From the NCBI GenBank assembly GCA_958427895.1, contig CAUADW010000035.1, forward strand, positions 1-15,871: a stretch of DNA of 15,871 nucleotides. The letters are read 5' to 3'. The DNA is from an uncultured Collinsella sp. Lineage in GTDB: Bacteria > Actinomycetota > Coriobacteriia > Coriobacteriales > Coriobacteriaceae. A program made the position numbers and the translations under genes. Below the pieces are notes generated by a model. That model was not told the DNA's origin and made no database searches. It was given only the letters and a program-made list of their open reading frames with translations. Shown one piece after another: positions 1 through 5,448 of the stretch (position 1 is the stretch's first letter; the number at the start of each line of letters is the position of its first letter).

Positions 1-344
1 AGACTCTGCGCGTCTACGAGTCCAAGGGCTTGGTGAACCCCCAGCGCTCGGGCGGCAACACGCGCCTGTACTCGCGTGCCGATATCGAGCGCCTGGAGCT
101 CATCAACCAGCTCACCGACGAGGGCATCAACCTTGCCGGCGTGGTACGCATCCTCGATATGAAGGAGCGTGCCGAGGAGCGCGAGCGCGAGAACGAGAAG
201 CTCCGCGCCCGCGTTCGCCAGCTCGAGGACGAGCTGCACGAGTACAAGATGCAGAAGAAGATCACCACCCTGGCTCCGCGCGACGGCTCGGTTAACCCCG
301 AACAGGTCATGCGCAAGCTGCTGGGCGCCGGAGGGGATCTGTAG
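1..344 (+). CDS. hspR: HspR-type MerR-family heat-shock repressor, C-terminal part (5' end outside window)
   Basis: HspR represses chaperone genes (dnaK operon, clpB) by binding HAIR operators, with DnaK as co-repressor. This is family knowledge. The frame is open from the first base. The visible residues begin with TLRVYESKGLVNPQRSGGNT, the second half of a MerR winged helix-turn-helix, followed by RLYSRADIERLELINQLTDE and GINLAGVVRILDM, the typical HspR sequence. A charged coiled coil follows (about nt 160-260, rich in E, R and K), then a short tail ending LLGAGGDL. Only the first 15-25 residues or so should be missing. In actinobacteria hspR usually ends a dnaK-grpE-dnaJ-hspR operon, which I infer lies to the left. 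Another MerR regulator is possible, but the GINLAGV segment and the coiled coil favour HspR. The stop codon runs straight into a hairpin element. Confidence 0.88.
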   Translation, partial: TLRVYESKGLVNPQRSGGNTRLYSRADIERLELINQLTDEGINLAGVVRILDMKERAEERERENEKLRARVRQLEDELHEYKMQKKITTLAPRDGSVNPEQVMRKLLGAGGDL

Positions 345-372
345 GTTACGCCGTTCTGCCGAACGGCGTAAC
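345..372. repeat. Short perfect hairpin directly after hspR stop (first half of a two-hairpin element)
   Basis: GTTACGCCGTT (345-355) and AACGGCGTAAC (362-372) form a perfect 11-bp stem with a 6-nt loop, CTGCCG. It begins on the base after the hspR stop codon. No T-tract follows, so it is not a standard terminator alone. Its core CGCCGTTCTnnCGAACGGCG recurs at 15078-15096 after another stop codon, which marks it as part of a repeat family. Confidence 0.75.
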
Positions 373-376
373 GGCT

Positions 377-497
377 CGACGCTGCGCACCGCCCAGAGCG
401 ACAATTTGTCATTCAAAAGGCAAGGCATGACCAGAAGGTCTATGCCTTGCCTTTTTCATGCCAACTTGTTCGCTCTGGACGTCGCTCGCTGTCCGTC
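377..497. repeat. Long imperfect hairpin element (second half of the two-hairpin element)
   Basis: The outer arms CCAGAGCGACAA (393-404) and TTGTTCGCTCTGG (466-478) pair with one bulged T and enclose the terminator stem at 415-455. The left end CGACGCTGCGCACCGCCCAG (377-396) matches 18 of 20 bases at 15104-15123. The right end from CTGG (475) through CGCTCGCTG resembles 15203-15220. The interior sequences differ, so this is one family with conserved ends and a variable stem. The right-arm sequence is imperfectly repeated at 517-550. Confidence 0.6.
415..456 (+). terminator. Strong Rho-independent terminator after hspR, probably bidirectional
   Basis: AAAAGGCAAGGCAT (415-428) pairs perfectly with ATGCCTTGCCTTTT (442-455). 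The stem continues as GACC/GGTC around an AGAA tetraloop. T-runs at the 3' end of the plus strand and (from the A-run) of the minus strand suit termination in both directions. It ends the hspR transcript. Confidence 0.85.
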
Positions 498-572
498 CTC
501 TGCCTGCGGCGTTGCCTTGCTCGCTCTGGTGGACTTTCGCTGTCCGCGTCAAAACATCGGCGTTGTTATGGG

Positions 573-604
573 TAGTCATTGGGGACGTTCTTAGATGACT
601 AGTC
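573..604. repeat. REP-like palindromic sequence upstream of the hydratase
   Basis: TAGTCAT (573-579) and ATGACTA (595-601) form a 7-bp stem around a loop holding GGGGAC. The right side contains the palindrome GACTAGTC (597-604), followed by a second GGGAC motif in AAAGGGACACTCTTGC. The look is that of a dispersed intergenic repeat, but only one copy is in this window, so the family assignment is an inference. The stretch 345-774 has no gene I can support. It holds this repeat, the two-hairpin element and the small palindromes listed separately. Confidence 0.4.
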
Positions 605-656
605 GAAAGGGACACTCTTGCACCACATCTGCCGGCCCACATCGGGCTCGTCCTGT

Positions 657-674
657 ACTTTACCGAGATAAAGT
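657..674. promoter_or_regulatory. Inverted repeat in hydratase leader, possible operator
   Basis: ACTTTA (657-662) and TAAAGT (669-674) are perfect inverted 6-mers separated by CCGAGA, about 100 bp before the hydratase start. This would suit a dimeric repressor site, but no clear -35/-10 pair was found nearby. Tentative. Confidence 0.25.
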
Positions 675-742
675 GAACGTGCAGATTCGTAACCCACTCG
701 CAACCGTTCTATGGCACGATATTGAACGAATGTATGCTATGC

Positions 743-759
743 GCCCAAATCTTTTGGGC
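743..759 (+). promoter_or_regulatory. Leader hairpin just upstream of the hydratase ribosome binding site
   Basis: GCCCAAA (743-749) pairs with TTTGGGC (753-759) around a 3-nt loop. It ends 5 bases before the GGGAG ribosome binding site (765-769) of the hydratase. It could modulate translation start or stabilise the 5' end. No function can be shown from sequence alone. Confidence 0.35.
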
Positions 760-774
760 AGAGTGGGAGACAGT

Positions 775-3075
775 ATGGTTAAGCTGTACGAGGACGGCAT
801 CTACCTGCGCGGTGGCAGCGAGGTTGTGCCTGAGGCCGAGGCTGCCGAGCGCGGTATTACGCAGACGCCCGAGGATGCCAAGCGCGGCACCATCGCGTAT
901 TCGATCCTCCAGGCACACAATACGTCCGGCGACCCCGAGGCGCTCAAGATTCGCTTCGACGCCATGGCGAGCCACGACATCACCTTTGTCGGCATCATCC
1001 AGACGGCGCGCGCCTCGGGCATGGAGCAGTTCCCGCTGCCTTACGTGCTCACCAACTGCCATAACTCGCTGTGCGCCGTGGGCGGCACCATCAACGAGGA
1101 CGACCACGTCTTTGGCCTTTCCGCGGCCAAGAAGTACGGCGGCATCTTCGTTCCGCCGCACATCGCCGTCATTCACTCCTTTATGCGCGAGAACTTCGCC
1201 GGTTGCGGCAAGATGATCCTGGGTTCCGACTCGCACACCCGCTACGGCGCTCTGGGCACCATGGCCGTGGGCGAGGGTGGCGGCGAGCTGGCAAAGCAGC
1301 TGCTGCGCGACACCTACGACGTTGCCTATCCCGGCGTCGTCGCTATCTACCTCACGGGCGCCCCGCGCCCCGGCGTTGGCCCGCACGACGTGGCGCTCGC
1401 CATCATCCGCGCCGTTTTTGCCAAGGGCTACGTTAAGAACAAGGTCATGGAGTTCGTGGGCCCGGGTATCGCGAGCATGACGACCGATTACCGCAACGGC
1501 GTTGACGTCATGACCACCGAGACCACCTGCCTGTCGAGCATCTGGGCCACCGACGAGGACACGCACGCGTTTTTGACCATGCACGGTCGCGGCGAGGACT
1601 ACCGCGAGCTCAAGCCCGCCGATGTTGCCTACTACGACGGCTGCGTCGAAGTCGATCTGTCGAGTATCAAGCCCATGATCGCGTTGCCGTTCCATCCTTC
1701 TAACGGCTTTGAGATCGACGAGCTCAACGAGAACCTCGAGGACATCCTGCATGAGGTGGAGCTCGAGGCCGCCAAGATCGGCGAGGGCAAGACGCACTTT
1801 AGCCTGCTCGACAAGATCGTCGACGGCAAGCTGCACGTGCAGCAGGGCGTTATCGCCGGCTGCTCGGGCGGCAACTACGACTCCGTGGTCCAGGCTGCCC
1901 GCGTGCTCAAGGGCGCCAACACCGGCTGCGGCGAGTTCTCGCTGTCGGTCTACCCCACGAGCCAGCCCGTGGCGCTCGAGCTTACACGCCGCGGCTATAT
2001 CTACGACCTTATGGAGGCCGGCGCGATTGTGCGCACGGCATTCTGCGGCCCGTGCTTTGGCGCCGGCGACACGCCTGCCAACAACGGCCTTTCGATCCGC
2101 CACACCACGCGCAACTTCCCCAATCGCGAGGGTTCCAAGCCGGGCAACGGTCAGCTGAGCGCCGTGGCCCTGATGGACGCCCGCTCCATTGCGGTGACGG
2201 CTGCCAACGGCGGCGTCCTGACGCCGGCGACCGACCTGCCCGAGGAGACTTGGGACGAGGCCTGCGAGTACACCTTTGACGACGCGCCGTACAAAAAGCG
2301 CGTGTACTGGGGCTTTGGCAAGGCGGAGCCTGCCGACGAGCTGGTCGAAGGCCCCAACATCAAGCCGTGGCCCGCGATGGAGCCTCTCGGCGACGATATC
2401 CTGCTCAAGGTTTGCTCCAAGATCATGGACCCGGTCACCACGACCGACGAGCTCATTCCCTCGGGCGAGACGAGCTCCTTCCGCTCCAACCCGCTGGGCC
2501 TGGCCGAGTTTACGCTCAGCCGTCGCGACCCGGCCTACGTGGGTCGTTCCAAGGAGGTCGACGCCGTGGAGAAGCGCCGCGTGGCCGGCGAGGCCGCTGG
2601 CGACCTGGCGGCGCTCGATGCCGAGCTTGCCAGCGTGTTTGAGGCGCTGGCCGGCGCGGGTGTCGCTGCCGACGCCAAGGCGACCGAGTACGGCTCCATG
2701 CTCTATGCCAAGAAGCCCGGTGACGGTTCTGCCCGCGAGCAGGCCGCGAGCTGCCAGCGCGTAATTGGCGGCCTGGCCAACATCGTCCACGAGTACGCCA
2801 CCAAGCGCTATCGCTCCAACGTGATGAACTGGGGCATGGTGCCTTTCCAGATGGAGGCGGAGCCCAACTTTGAGGTGGGCGACTACGTCTTTGTGCCGGG
2901 GATTCGTGCCGTGCTCGATAGTGACCTAAAGGACATCGCCGCCTACGTAGTGCGCGCCGACGGCGCGGTCGAGCAGATTGAGCTCTACATTGCCGATATG
3001 ACGGCAGAGGAGCGTGCCATCGTCAAGGCCGGCTGCCTGATCAACTACAACAAGTTCAAGGCCGCTGCCGAGTAA
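775..3075 (+). CDS. Aconitase-superfamily [4Fe-4S] hydratase, substrate unknown
   Basis: A 766-residue protein of the aconitase superfamily, in the group usually named simply 'hydratase' (related to E. coli YbhJ). Family members carry out stereospecific hydration/dehydration of hydroxy-acids on a [4Fe-4S] cluster. The expected landmarks are present: GSDSHT at 150-155, cluster cysteines C363 (AGCSGGNYD) and C424/C427 (CGPCFGAGDTP), RSNPLGLAEFTLSRRDPAYV in the C-terminal domain, and GSAREQ at 651-656, where aconitase has GSSREH with its catalytic Ser and Arg. The Ser-to-Ala and His-to-Gln differences suggest a substrate other than citrate. I chose ATG 775 (MVKLYEDGIYLRGG) because GGGAG lies 5 bases upstream and homologues as I recall them start there. 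The frame is open back to 595, but that part runs through repeat sequence. It appears monocistronic. It may act in central carbon or hydroxy-acid metabolism in the cytosol. Confidence 0.85.
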   Translation: MVKLYEDGIYLRGGSEVVPEAEAAERGITQTPEDAKRGTIAYSILQAHNTSGDPEALKIRFDAMASHDITFVGIIQTARASGMEQFPLPYVLTNCHNSLCAVGGTINEDDHVFGLSAAKKYGGIFVPPHIAVIHSFMRENFAGCGKMILGSDSHTRYGALGTMAVGEGGGELAKQLLRDTYDVAYPGVVAIYLTGAPRPGVGPHDVALAIIRAVFAKGYVKNKVMEFVGPGIASMTTDYRNGVDVMTTETTCLSSIWATDEDTHAFLTMHGRGEDYRELKPADVAYYDGCVEVDLSSIKPMIALPFHPSNGFEIDELNENLEDILHEVELEAAKIGEGKTHFSLLDKIVDGKLHVQQGVIAGCSGGNYDSVVQAARVLKGANTGCGEFSLSVYPTSQPVALELTRRGYIYDLMEAGAIVRTAFCGPCFGAGDTPANNGLSIRHTTRNFPNREGSKPGNGQLSAVALMDARSIAVTAANGGVLTPATDLPEETWDEACEYTFDDAPYKKRVYWGFGKAEPADELVEGPNIKPWPAMEPLGDDILLKVCSKIMDPVTTTDELIPSGETSSFRSNPLGLAEFTLSRRDPAYVGRSKEVDAVEKRRVAGEAAGDLAALDAELASVFEALAGAGVAADAKATEYGSMLYAKKPGDGSAREQAASCQRVIGGLANIVHEYATKRYRSNVMNWGMVPFQMEAEPNFEVGDYVFVPGIRAVLDSDLKDIAAYVVRADGAVEQIELYIADMTAEERAIVKAGCLINYNKFKAAAE

Positions 3076-3086
3076 CTCTGCTGTAC

Positions 3087-3158
3087 GCCCCGGACACACC
3101 TTTCCCTCGTGCTCACGCGCTTCGCGAGGGTCGCCCGAGGGAAAGGTGTGTCCGGGGC
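3087..3158. repeat. 23-bp perfect inverted repeat after the hydratase
   Basis: The arms at 3087-3109 and 3136-3158 are exact reverse complements over 23 bp (core GGACACACCTTTCCCTCG). The 26-nt loop itself contains CGCG-CTT-CGCG. It begins 12 bp after the hydratase stop. No T-tract follows, and a standard terminator lies further on, so this is more likely a dispersed hairpin element or an mRNA-stabilising 3' structure than the main terminator. Confidence 0.65.
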
Positions 3159-3213
3159 TACCGCGACGTTCTCGTTGGGTCTTGAGGGGCACTAATAAAT
3201 AGACTTGCTTGAT

Positions 3214-3244
3214 GCCGCCTCTGTTAATGGGGCGGCTTCTTTTT
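3214..3244 (+). terminator. Rho-independent terminator of the hydratase transcript
   Basis: GCCGCC (214-219 of this kilobase) pairs with GGCGGC (231-236), followed by TTCTTTTT. It is 139 bp beyond the hydratase stop codon. The segment between it and the preceding hairpin (3159-3213) shows no ORF or other structure. Confidence 0.7.
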
Positions 3245-3252
3245 GTCGAAAA

Positions 3253-3285
3253 CCGCCACAAAGGGGACAGGCACCTTTGTGGTGG
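3253..3285 (+). repeat. R1: CCACCACAAAGG palindrome, loop in GGGGACAGGCA orientation
   Basis: CCGCCACAAAGG (3253-3264) pairs with CCTTTGTGGTGG (3274-3285), with one G-T pair, around loop GGACAGGCA. It is the first of four copies in this window. The loop sequence defines a direction, taken here as plus. It resembles REP elements of the kind mobilised by IS200-like REP-associated transposases. That link is inference, and no such transposase is in the window. Confidence 0.7.
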
Positions 3286-3296
3286 TCCGCGGTTTG

Positions 3297-3351
3297 TCTC
3301 GTTCTGTAACAGGTAGACCCTTATTTGCCGAGTAGTTGTTACAGATTTAGA
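3297..3351. repeat. T1: 55-bp palindromic repeat unit
   Basis: Left arm TCTCGTTCTGTAACA (3297-3311) and right arm TGTTACAGATTTAGA (3337-3351) are an imperfect inverted pair around a 25-nt centre. The unit matches T4 at 5250-5304 in about 49 of 55 positions, including the centre. The next unit starts 80 bp later. Confidence 0.75.
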
Positions 3352-3376
3352 TAAACGGGAACTGCTGAACATTTCG

Positions 3377-3431
3377 TCTCGATCTGTAACATCTGAGGTC
3401 CAAAACGGCAGCTAGATGTTATAGATCGAGA
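3377..3431. repeat. T2: 55-bp palindromic repeat unit
   Basis: TCTCGATCTGTAACATCT (3377-3394) pairs with AGATGTTATAGATCGAGA (3414-3431) in a near-perfect 18-bp stem. The centre is 19 nt. It is the partner of T5 at 5330-5384 (about 47 of 55 identical) rather than of its neighbour T1. Confidence 0.8.
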
Positions 3432-3454
3432 TGGTGAACGCCGGGGCCGAAGAT

Positions 3455-3485
3455 CACCACAAAGGCTCCTGTCCCCTTTGTGGTG
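3455..3485 (-). repeat. R2: CCACCACAAAGG palindrome, inverted orientation
   Basis: CACCACAAAGG (3455-3465) and CCTTTGTGGTG (3475-3485) form a perfect 11-bp stem. The loop CTCCTGTCC is the reverse complement type of the R1 loop, so this copy faces R1. The R1/R2 pair brackets T1 and T2. It lies 55 bp beyond the 3' end of the minus-strand gene at 3541 and might also affect its transcript end. Confidence 0.7.
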
Positions 3486-3540
3486 GTGGGGGCGAGCTCG
3501 ATGCTGCCGCGCTCGCTGAACGACATTCTAATGAGCGTCT

Positions 3541-4209
3541 CTACAGGATTTCATCCGGGCTGGCGGGTTTGGTTGTTTTGGGGATGCCGAGTTTGGATGA
3601 CGCGAAATCGTCAACATTGTCCTTAATTCCGTCTTTGGTGTAGACAGTGACCATATAGGTGCTGTGTCCGAATTCGCCCTTGTCGCGTGTTGCCCAGGCA
3701 TCCCAGTAGGCGGCCCCGTTTCGCCCTTTGATTTTTCCGACACGGCGGAGTTCTGTTCGCTTTAATTTCTGGTTGCTATAGATGGTTCGACCGGCCTCCT
3801 CGGTGAGCCCGCACTGTCCAAGCATCTTGTCGAGGACTTGGTTCATGTGGCGCTCATCGGTGTTTGGTGCGTAGTCGTAGGCGAGGGTGATGGAGTCGAG
3901 TGGCTGGTCGTCGATTAGATAGTTTAGCGCCTGAGGTTCAAGGCAGAAATAGGGGGAGCATCCGTCGACCTTGCCGAGCAACGGTAACTTGGACTGCCAA
4001 CTTCCGGTGGGAATTCCATCTTCGTAAAACACGCCGCGACAGATAAAGGAAAGCGAGGTGGCACGCGAGCCGGCGTCGATCATCCCGCAAAGATCGAAGG
4101 GCGAGGCGATACCAAAAGAAAAGGGCGTGATGACGATAAGGAAGAGCATCACGATGGGTATGGCGAGAATGGCGATGACGTTGCGACCGGTGGAATGAGA
4201 CGGCTTCAT
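3541..4209 (-). CDS. Unrecognised membrane-anchored protein
   Basis: A 222-residue protein I do not recognise. One strongly hydrophobic segment (about residues 11-32, VIAILAIPIVMLFLIVITPF) follows a short basic N-terminus, so it is probably anchored with the C-terminal part outside. Five cysteines (41, 57, 84, 89, 133) fall in the outer part and could form disulfides. The C-terminus is rich in Lys, Asp and Pro. I chose ATG 4209 because GAGGAG sits 5 bases upstream. A TTG six codons earlier has no such site. Codon use is more A/T-tolerant than in clpB or the hydratase, which fits an accessory gene. It diverges from the gene at 4444 across about 230 bp. Both encode single-pass proteins with an L-x(2-4)-GQC stretch (MLGQCGL here, FMGQCIQ there), possibly hinting at distant kinship. 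I cannot assign a function. Confidence 0.65.
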   Translation of the reverse strand: MKPSHSTGRNVIAILAIPIVMLFLIVITPFSFGIASPFDLCGMIDAGSRATSLSFICRGVFYEDGIPTGSWQSKLPLLGKVDGCSPYFCLEPQALNYLIDDQPLDSITLAYDYAPNTDERHMNQVLDKMLGQCGLTEEAGRTIYSNQKLKRTELRRVGKIKGRNGAAYWDAWATRDKGEFGHSTYMVTVYTKDGIKDNVDDFASSKLGIPKTTKPASPDEIL

Positions 4210-4281
4210 ATGCGCTCCTCGAGACAAAGAGCTGTTGAGGATAGGCAGAAATGGATATGTTCAGAGAACAATTCAAGTTTA

Positions 4282-4298
4282 ATCTCATGGCGTGAGAT
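4282..4298. promoter_or_regulatory. Palindrome in divergent control region, possible operator
   Basis: ATCTCA (4282-4287) and TGAGAT (4293-4298) are perfect inverted 6-mers with a 5-bp centre. They sit between the two divergent membrane-protein genes, about 75 bp from the minus-strand gene start. This suits a shared dimeric-regulator site, but is unproven. Confidence 0.3.
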
Positions 4299-4320
4299 GG
4301 TCGACCGTTAGCGTCGAAAA

Positions 4321-4353
4321 CCACCACGAAGGGGACAGGCACCTTTGTGGTGG
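4321..4353 (+). repeat. R3: CCACCACAAAGG palindrome, plus orientation
   Basis: CCACCACGAAGG (4321-4332) pairs with CCTTTGTGGTGG (4342-4353), with one G-T pair, around GGACAGGCA, the same loop as R1. It ends 20 bp before the promoter at 4374 and forms the left bracket of the gene at 4444. Confidence 0.7.
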
Positions 4354-4373
4354 TGGGGTGCGAGCAGCTTCTT

Positions 4374-4402
4374 TTGGTAATAGTGCTGGCTGGCGATATT
4401 AT
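4374..4402 (+). promoter_or_regulatory. Sigma-70-type promoter for the gene at 4444
   Basis: TTGGTA (4374-4379), a 17-bp spacer and TATTAT (4397-4402) match 4 and 5 of 6 consensus positions respectively. Transcription would begin near 4409. That leaves no leader for ATG 4411 and argues for a start at GTG 4429 or 4444. Confidence 0.55.
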
Positions 4403-4443
4403 TAGTACAGATGGCGAAGGTTTGCATTGTGGGGTGTTTTGCC

Positions 4444-5115
4444 GTGAGCCGTTCTGCCCGTATTGGATTGATTGTCTTGGCGCTTGCGATCGCTGTGGTT
4501 GGCGCGGGCGCTGTCGGTATGGCATTTCTACCTGCTGCGGTGACGGAGCCGGTGGTCAAGCCTGTGACTCAATCTGTCGAACTTCTGACCGGCGACGACA
4601 AGCCCGAGACCATTACCGTTGATTTTGATGAGCAGCCGGCTGTGCTGGGTATTAGCAATTATCCGCGTATTCAGCTTGGGGCCATGCGCTATACCACGGA
4701 TACAAGCCTGATCGTTAGGGCATCCGAGCTACTCAAGGGCAAAACATTTAAGCGTTGGTACGGATATGCGTCCTATCGGGCAAAAGCGAACGACATGGTT
4801 GGCGGATGCCACTCTTCCATCGAGCTGGACACTGCAAACGGCGCAAAGTTATGTGATGTCTCGTACGATCCGGGCTACGAGGGCAATGAGGGTCCGGGCA
4901 TCTACATCATGGACGGCGATGTCGCCTATGTCATGGAGGGCGACCAGACCGAGCTCAACGATTTTATGGGTCAGTGTATCCAAGATGCCTATAAACAGAC
5001 CTGCTTGCCTGACCCGCAGACTGCACGCGATAGTGGGTCTGCCCGTACATGGCTGTTCGAGGATGAGATGCCCTGGACCGTCGAATCGGGAAGTACGGGT
5101 TCGGCGAAGGAGTAG
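4444..5115 (+). CDS. Unrecognised membrane-anchored protein, divergent partner
   Basis: An unrecognised protein of 223 residues from GTG 4444. The N-terminus SRSARIGLIVLALAIAVVG is a short basic stretch plus one membrane helix. The rest is acidic and should be outside the membrane, with four cysteines (GGCHSS, KLCDV, MGQCIQ, KQTCLPD) and a Gly/Asp-rich middle. Three starts are possible: ATG 4411 without a ribosome binding site and at the predicted transcription start; GTG 4429 with AAGG 8 bases upstream; and GTG 4444 with GGGGTG 7 bases upstream. I prefer 4444 for its typical N-terminus. Codon use resembles the divergent neighbour and is less GC-biased than clpB. The gene lies between inverted repeats R3 and R4, the latter 8 bp after its stop. 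Function unknown. Confidence 0.6.
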   Translation: MSRSARIGLIVLALAIAVVGAGAVGMAFLPAAVTEPVVKPVTQSVELLTGDDKPETITVDFDEQPAVLGISNYPRIQLGAMRYTTDTSLIVRASELLKGKTFKRWYGYASYRAKANDMVGGCHSSIELDTANGAKLCDVSYDPGYEGNEGPGIYIMDGDVAYVMEGDQTELNDFMGQCIQDAYKQTCLPDPQTARDSGSARTWLFEDEMPWTVESGSTGSAKE

Positions 5116-5123
5116 AGACCGCG

Positions 5124-5158
5124 ACCACCACAAAGGTGCCTGTCCTCTTTGTGGTGGT
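5124..5158 (-). repeat. R4: CCACCACAAAGG palindrome, inverted orientation
   Basis: ACCACCACAAAG (5124-5135) and CTTTGTGGTGGT (5147-5158) form a perfect 12-bp stem. The loop GTGCCTGTCCT reads as the R1 loop on the other strand. It lies just after the stop at 5115 and may act as a 3' hairpin for that mRNA. Confidence 0.7.
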
Positions 5159-5168
5159 TTTCGGTCTG

Positions 5169-5223
5169 TCTCGATCTGTAACATCTTGGCCGCTAAAAGT
5201 GGGCCTGGTGTTACAGATTTAGA
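5169..5223. repeat. T3: 55-bp palindromic repeat unit
   Basis: Left arm TCTCGATCTGTAACATC (5169-5185) and right end TGTTACAGATTTAGA (5209-5223). It is again 55 bp. Its centre differs from T1/T4 and T2/T5. T4 begins 81 bp after its start. Confidence 0.75.
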
Positions 5224-5249
5224 TTTTTGATCCGGGTGTTTTCTGTTCG

Positions 5250-5304
5250 TCTCGATTTGTAACAGATAGACCCTAATTTGCCGAGTAGATGTTACAGATT
5301 GAGA
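5250..5304. repeat. T4: 55-bp palindromic repeat unit, T1-like
   Basis: Begins TCTCGATTTGTAACA and ends TGTTACAGATTGAGA. The centre ATAGACCCTAATTTGCCGAG is nearly that of T1. T5 begins 80 bp after its start. Confidence 0.75.
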
Positions 5305-5329
5305 CAAACGGTTGCTGCCGGTCATTTTC

Positions 5330-5384
5330 TCTCGATCTGTAACATCTAGGATCAAAAATGGCTGCAAGATGTTACAGATCGAGA
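5330..5384. repeat. T5: 55-bp palindromic repeat unit, T2-like
   Basis: TCTCGATCTGTAACATCT (5330-5347) pairs perfectly with a right arm ending GATGTTACAGATCGAGA (5368-5384), making it the most regular copy. Beyond it, 5385-5562 is the clpB upstream region. Confidence 0.8.
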
Positions 5385-5448
5385 CGGTAGTGCGACTGGG
5401 CAGCGGCGGACTGACACCTCAGTACCCTATCCATCAATCACTCAGAAA

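Noticed and set aside
595..774. N-terminal extension of the hydratase from ATG 595
   Set aside because: It reads through a palindromic repeat, has no ribosome binding site and does not look like the family N-terminus. ATG 775 has a good site.
709..2790. Very long open frame on the minus strand opposite the hydratase
   Set aside because: It is antisense to a clearly recognised enzyme, has the composition of a GC-rich shadow frame and shows no domain. The same applies to minus-strand frames at 6484-7863 and 13530-15002.
3431..3643. Short plus-strand ORF overlapping repeats and the end of the minus-strand gene
   Set aside because: Its first half is repeat sequence and its second half is antisense to the gene at 3541-4209. 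No ribosome binding site or protein-like composition.
3297..5384. CRISPR array formed by the periodic repeats
   Set aside because: Units are 55-bp palindromes with partly conserved 25-bp spacers, only 2 and 3 copies per cluster, and no cas genes. The spacing is wrong for known CRISPR types.
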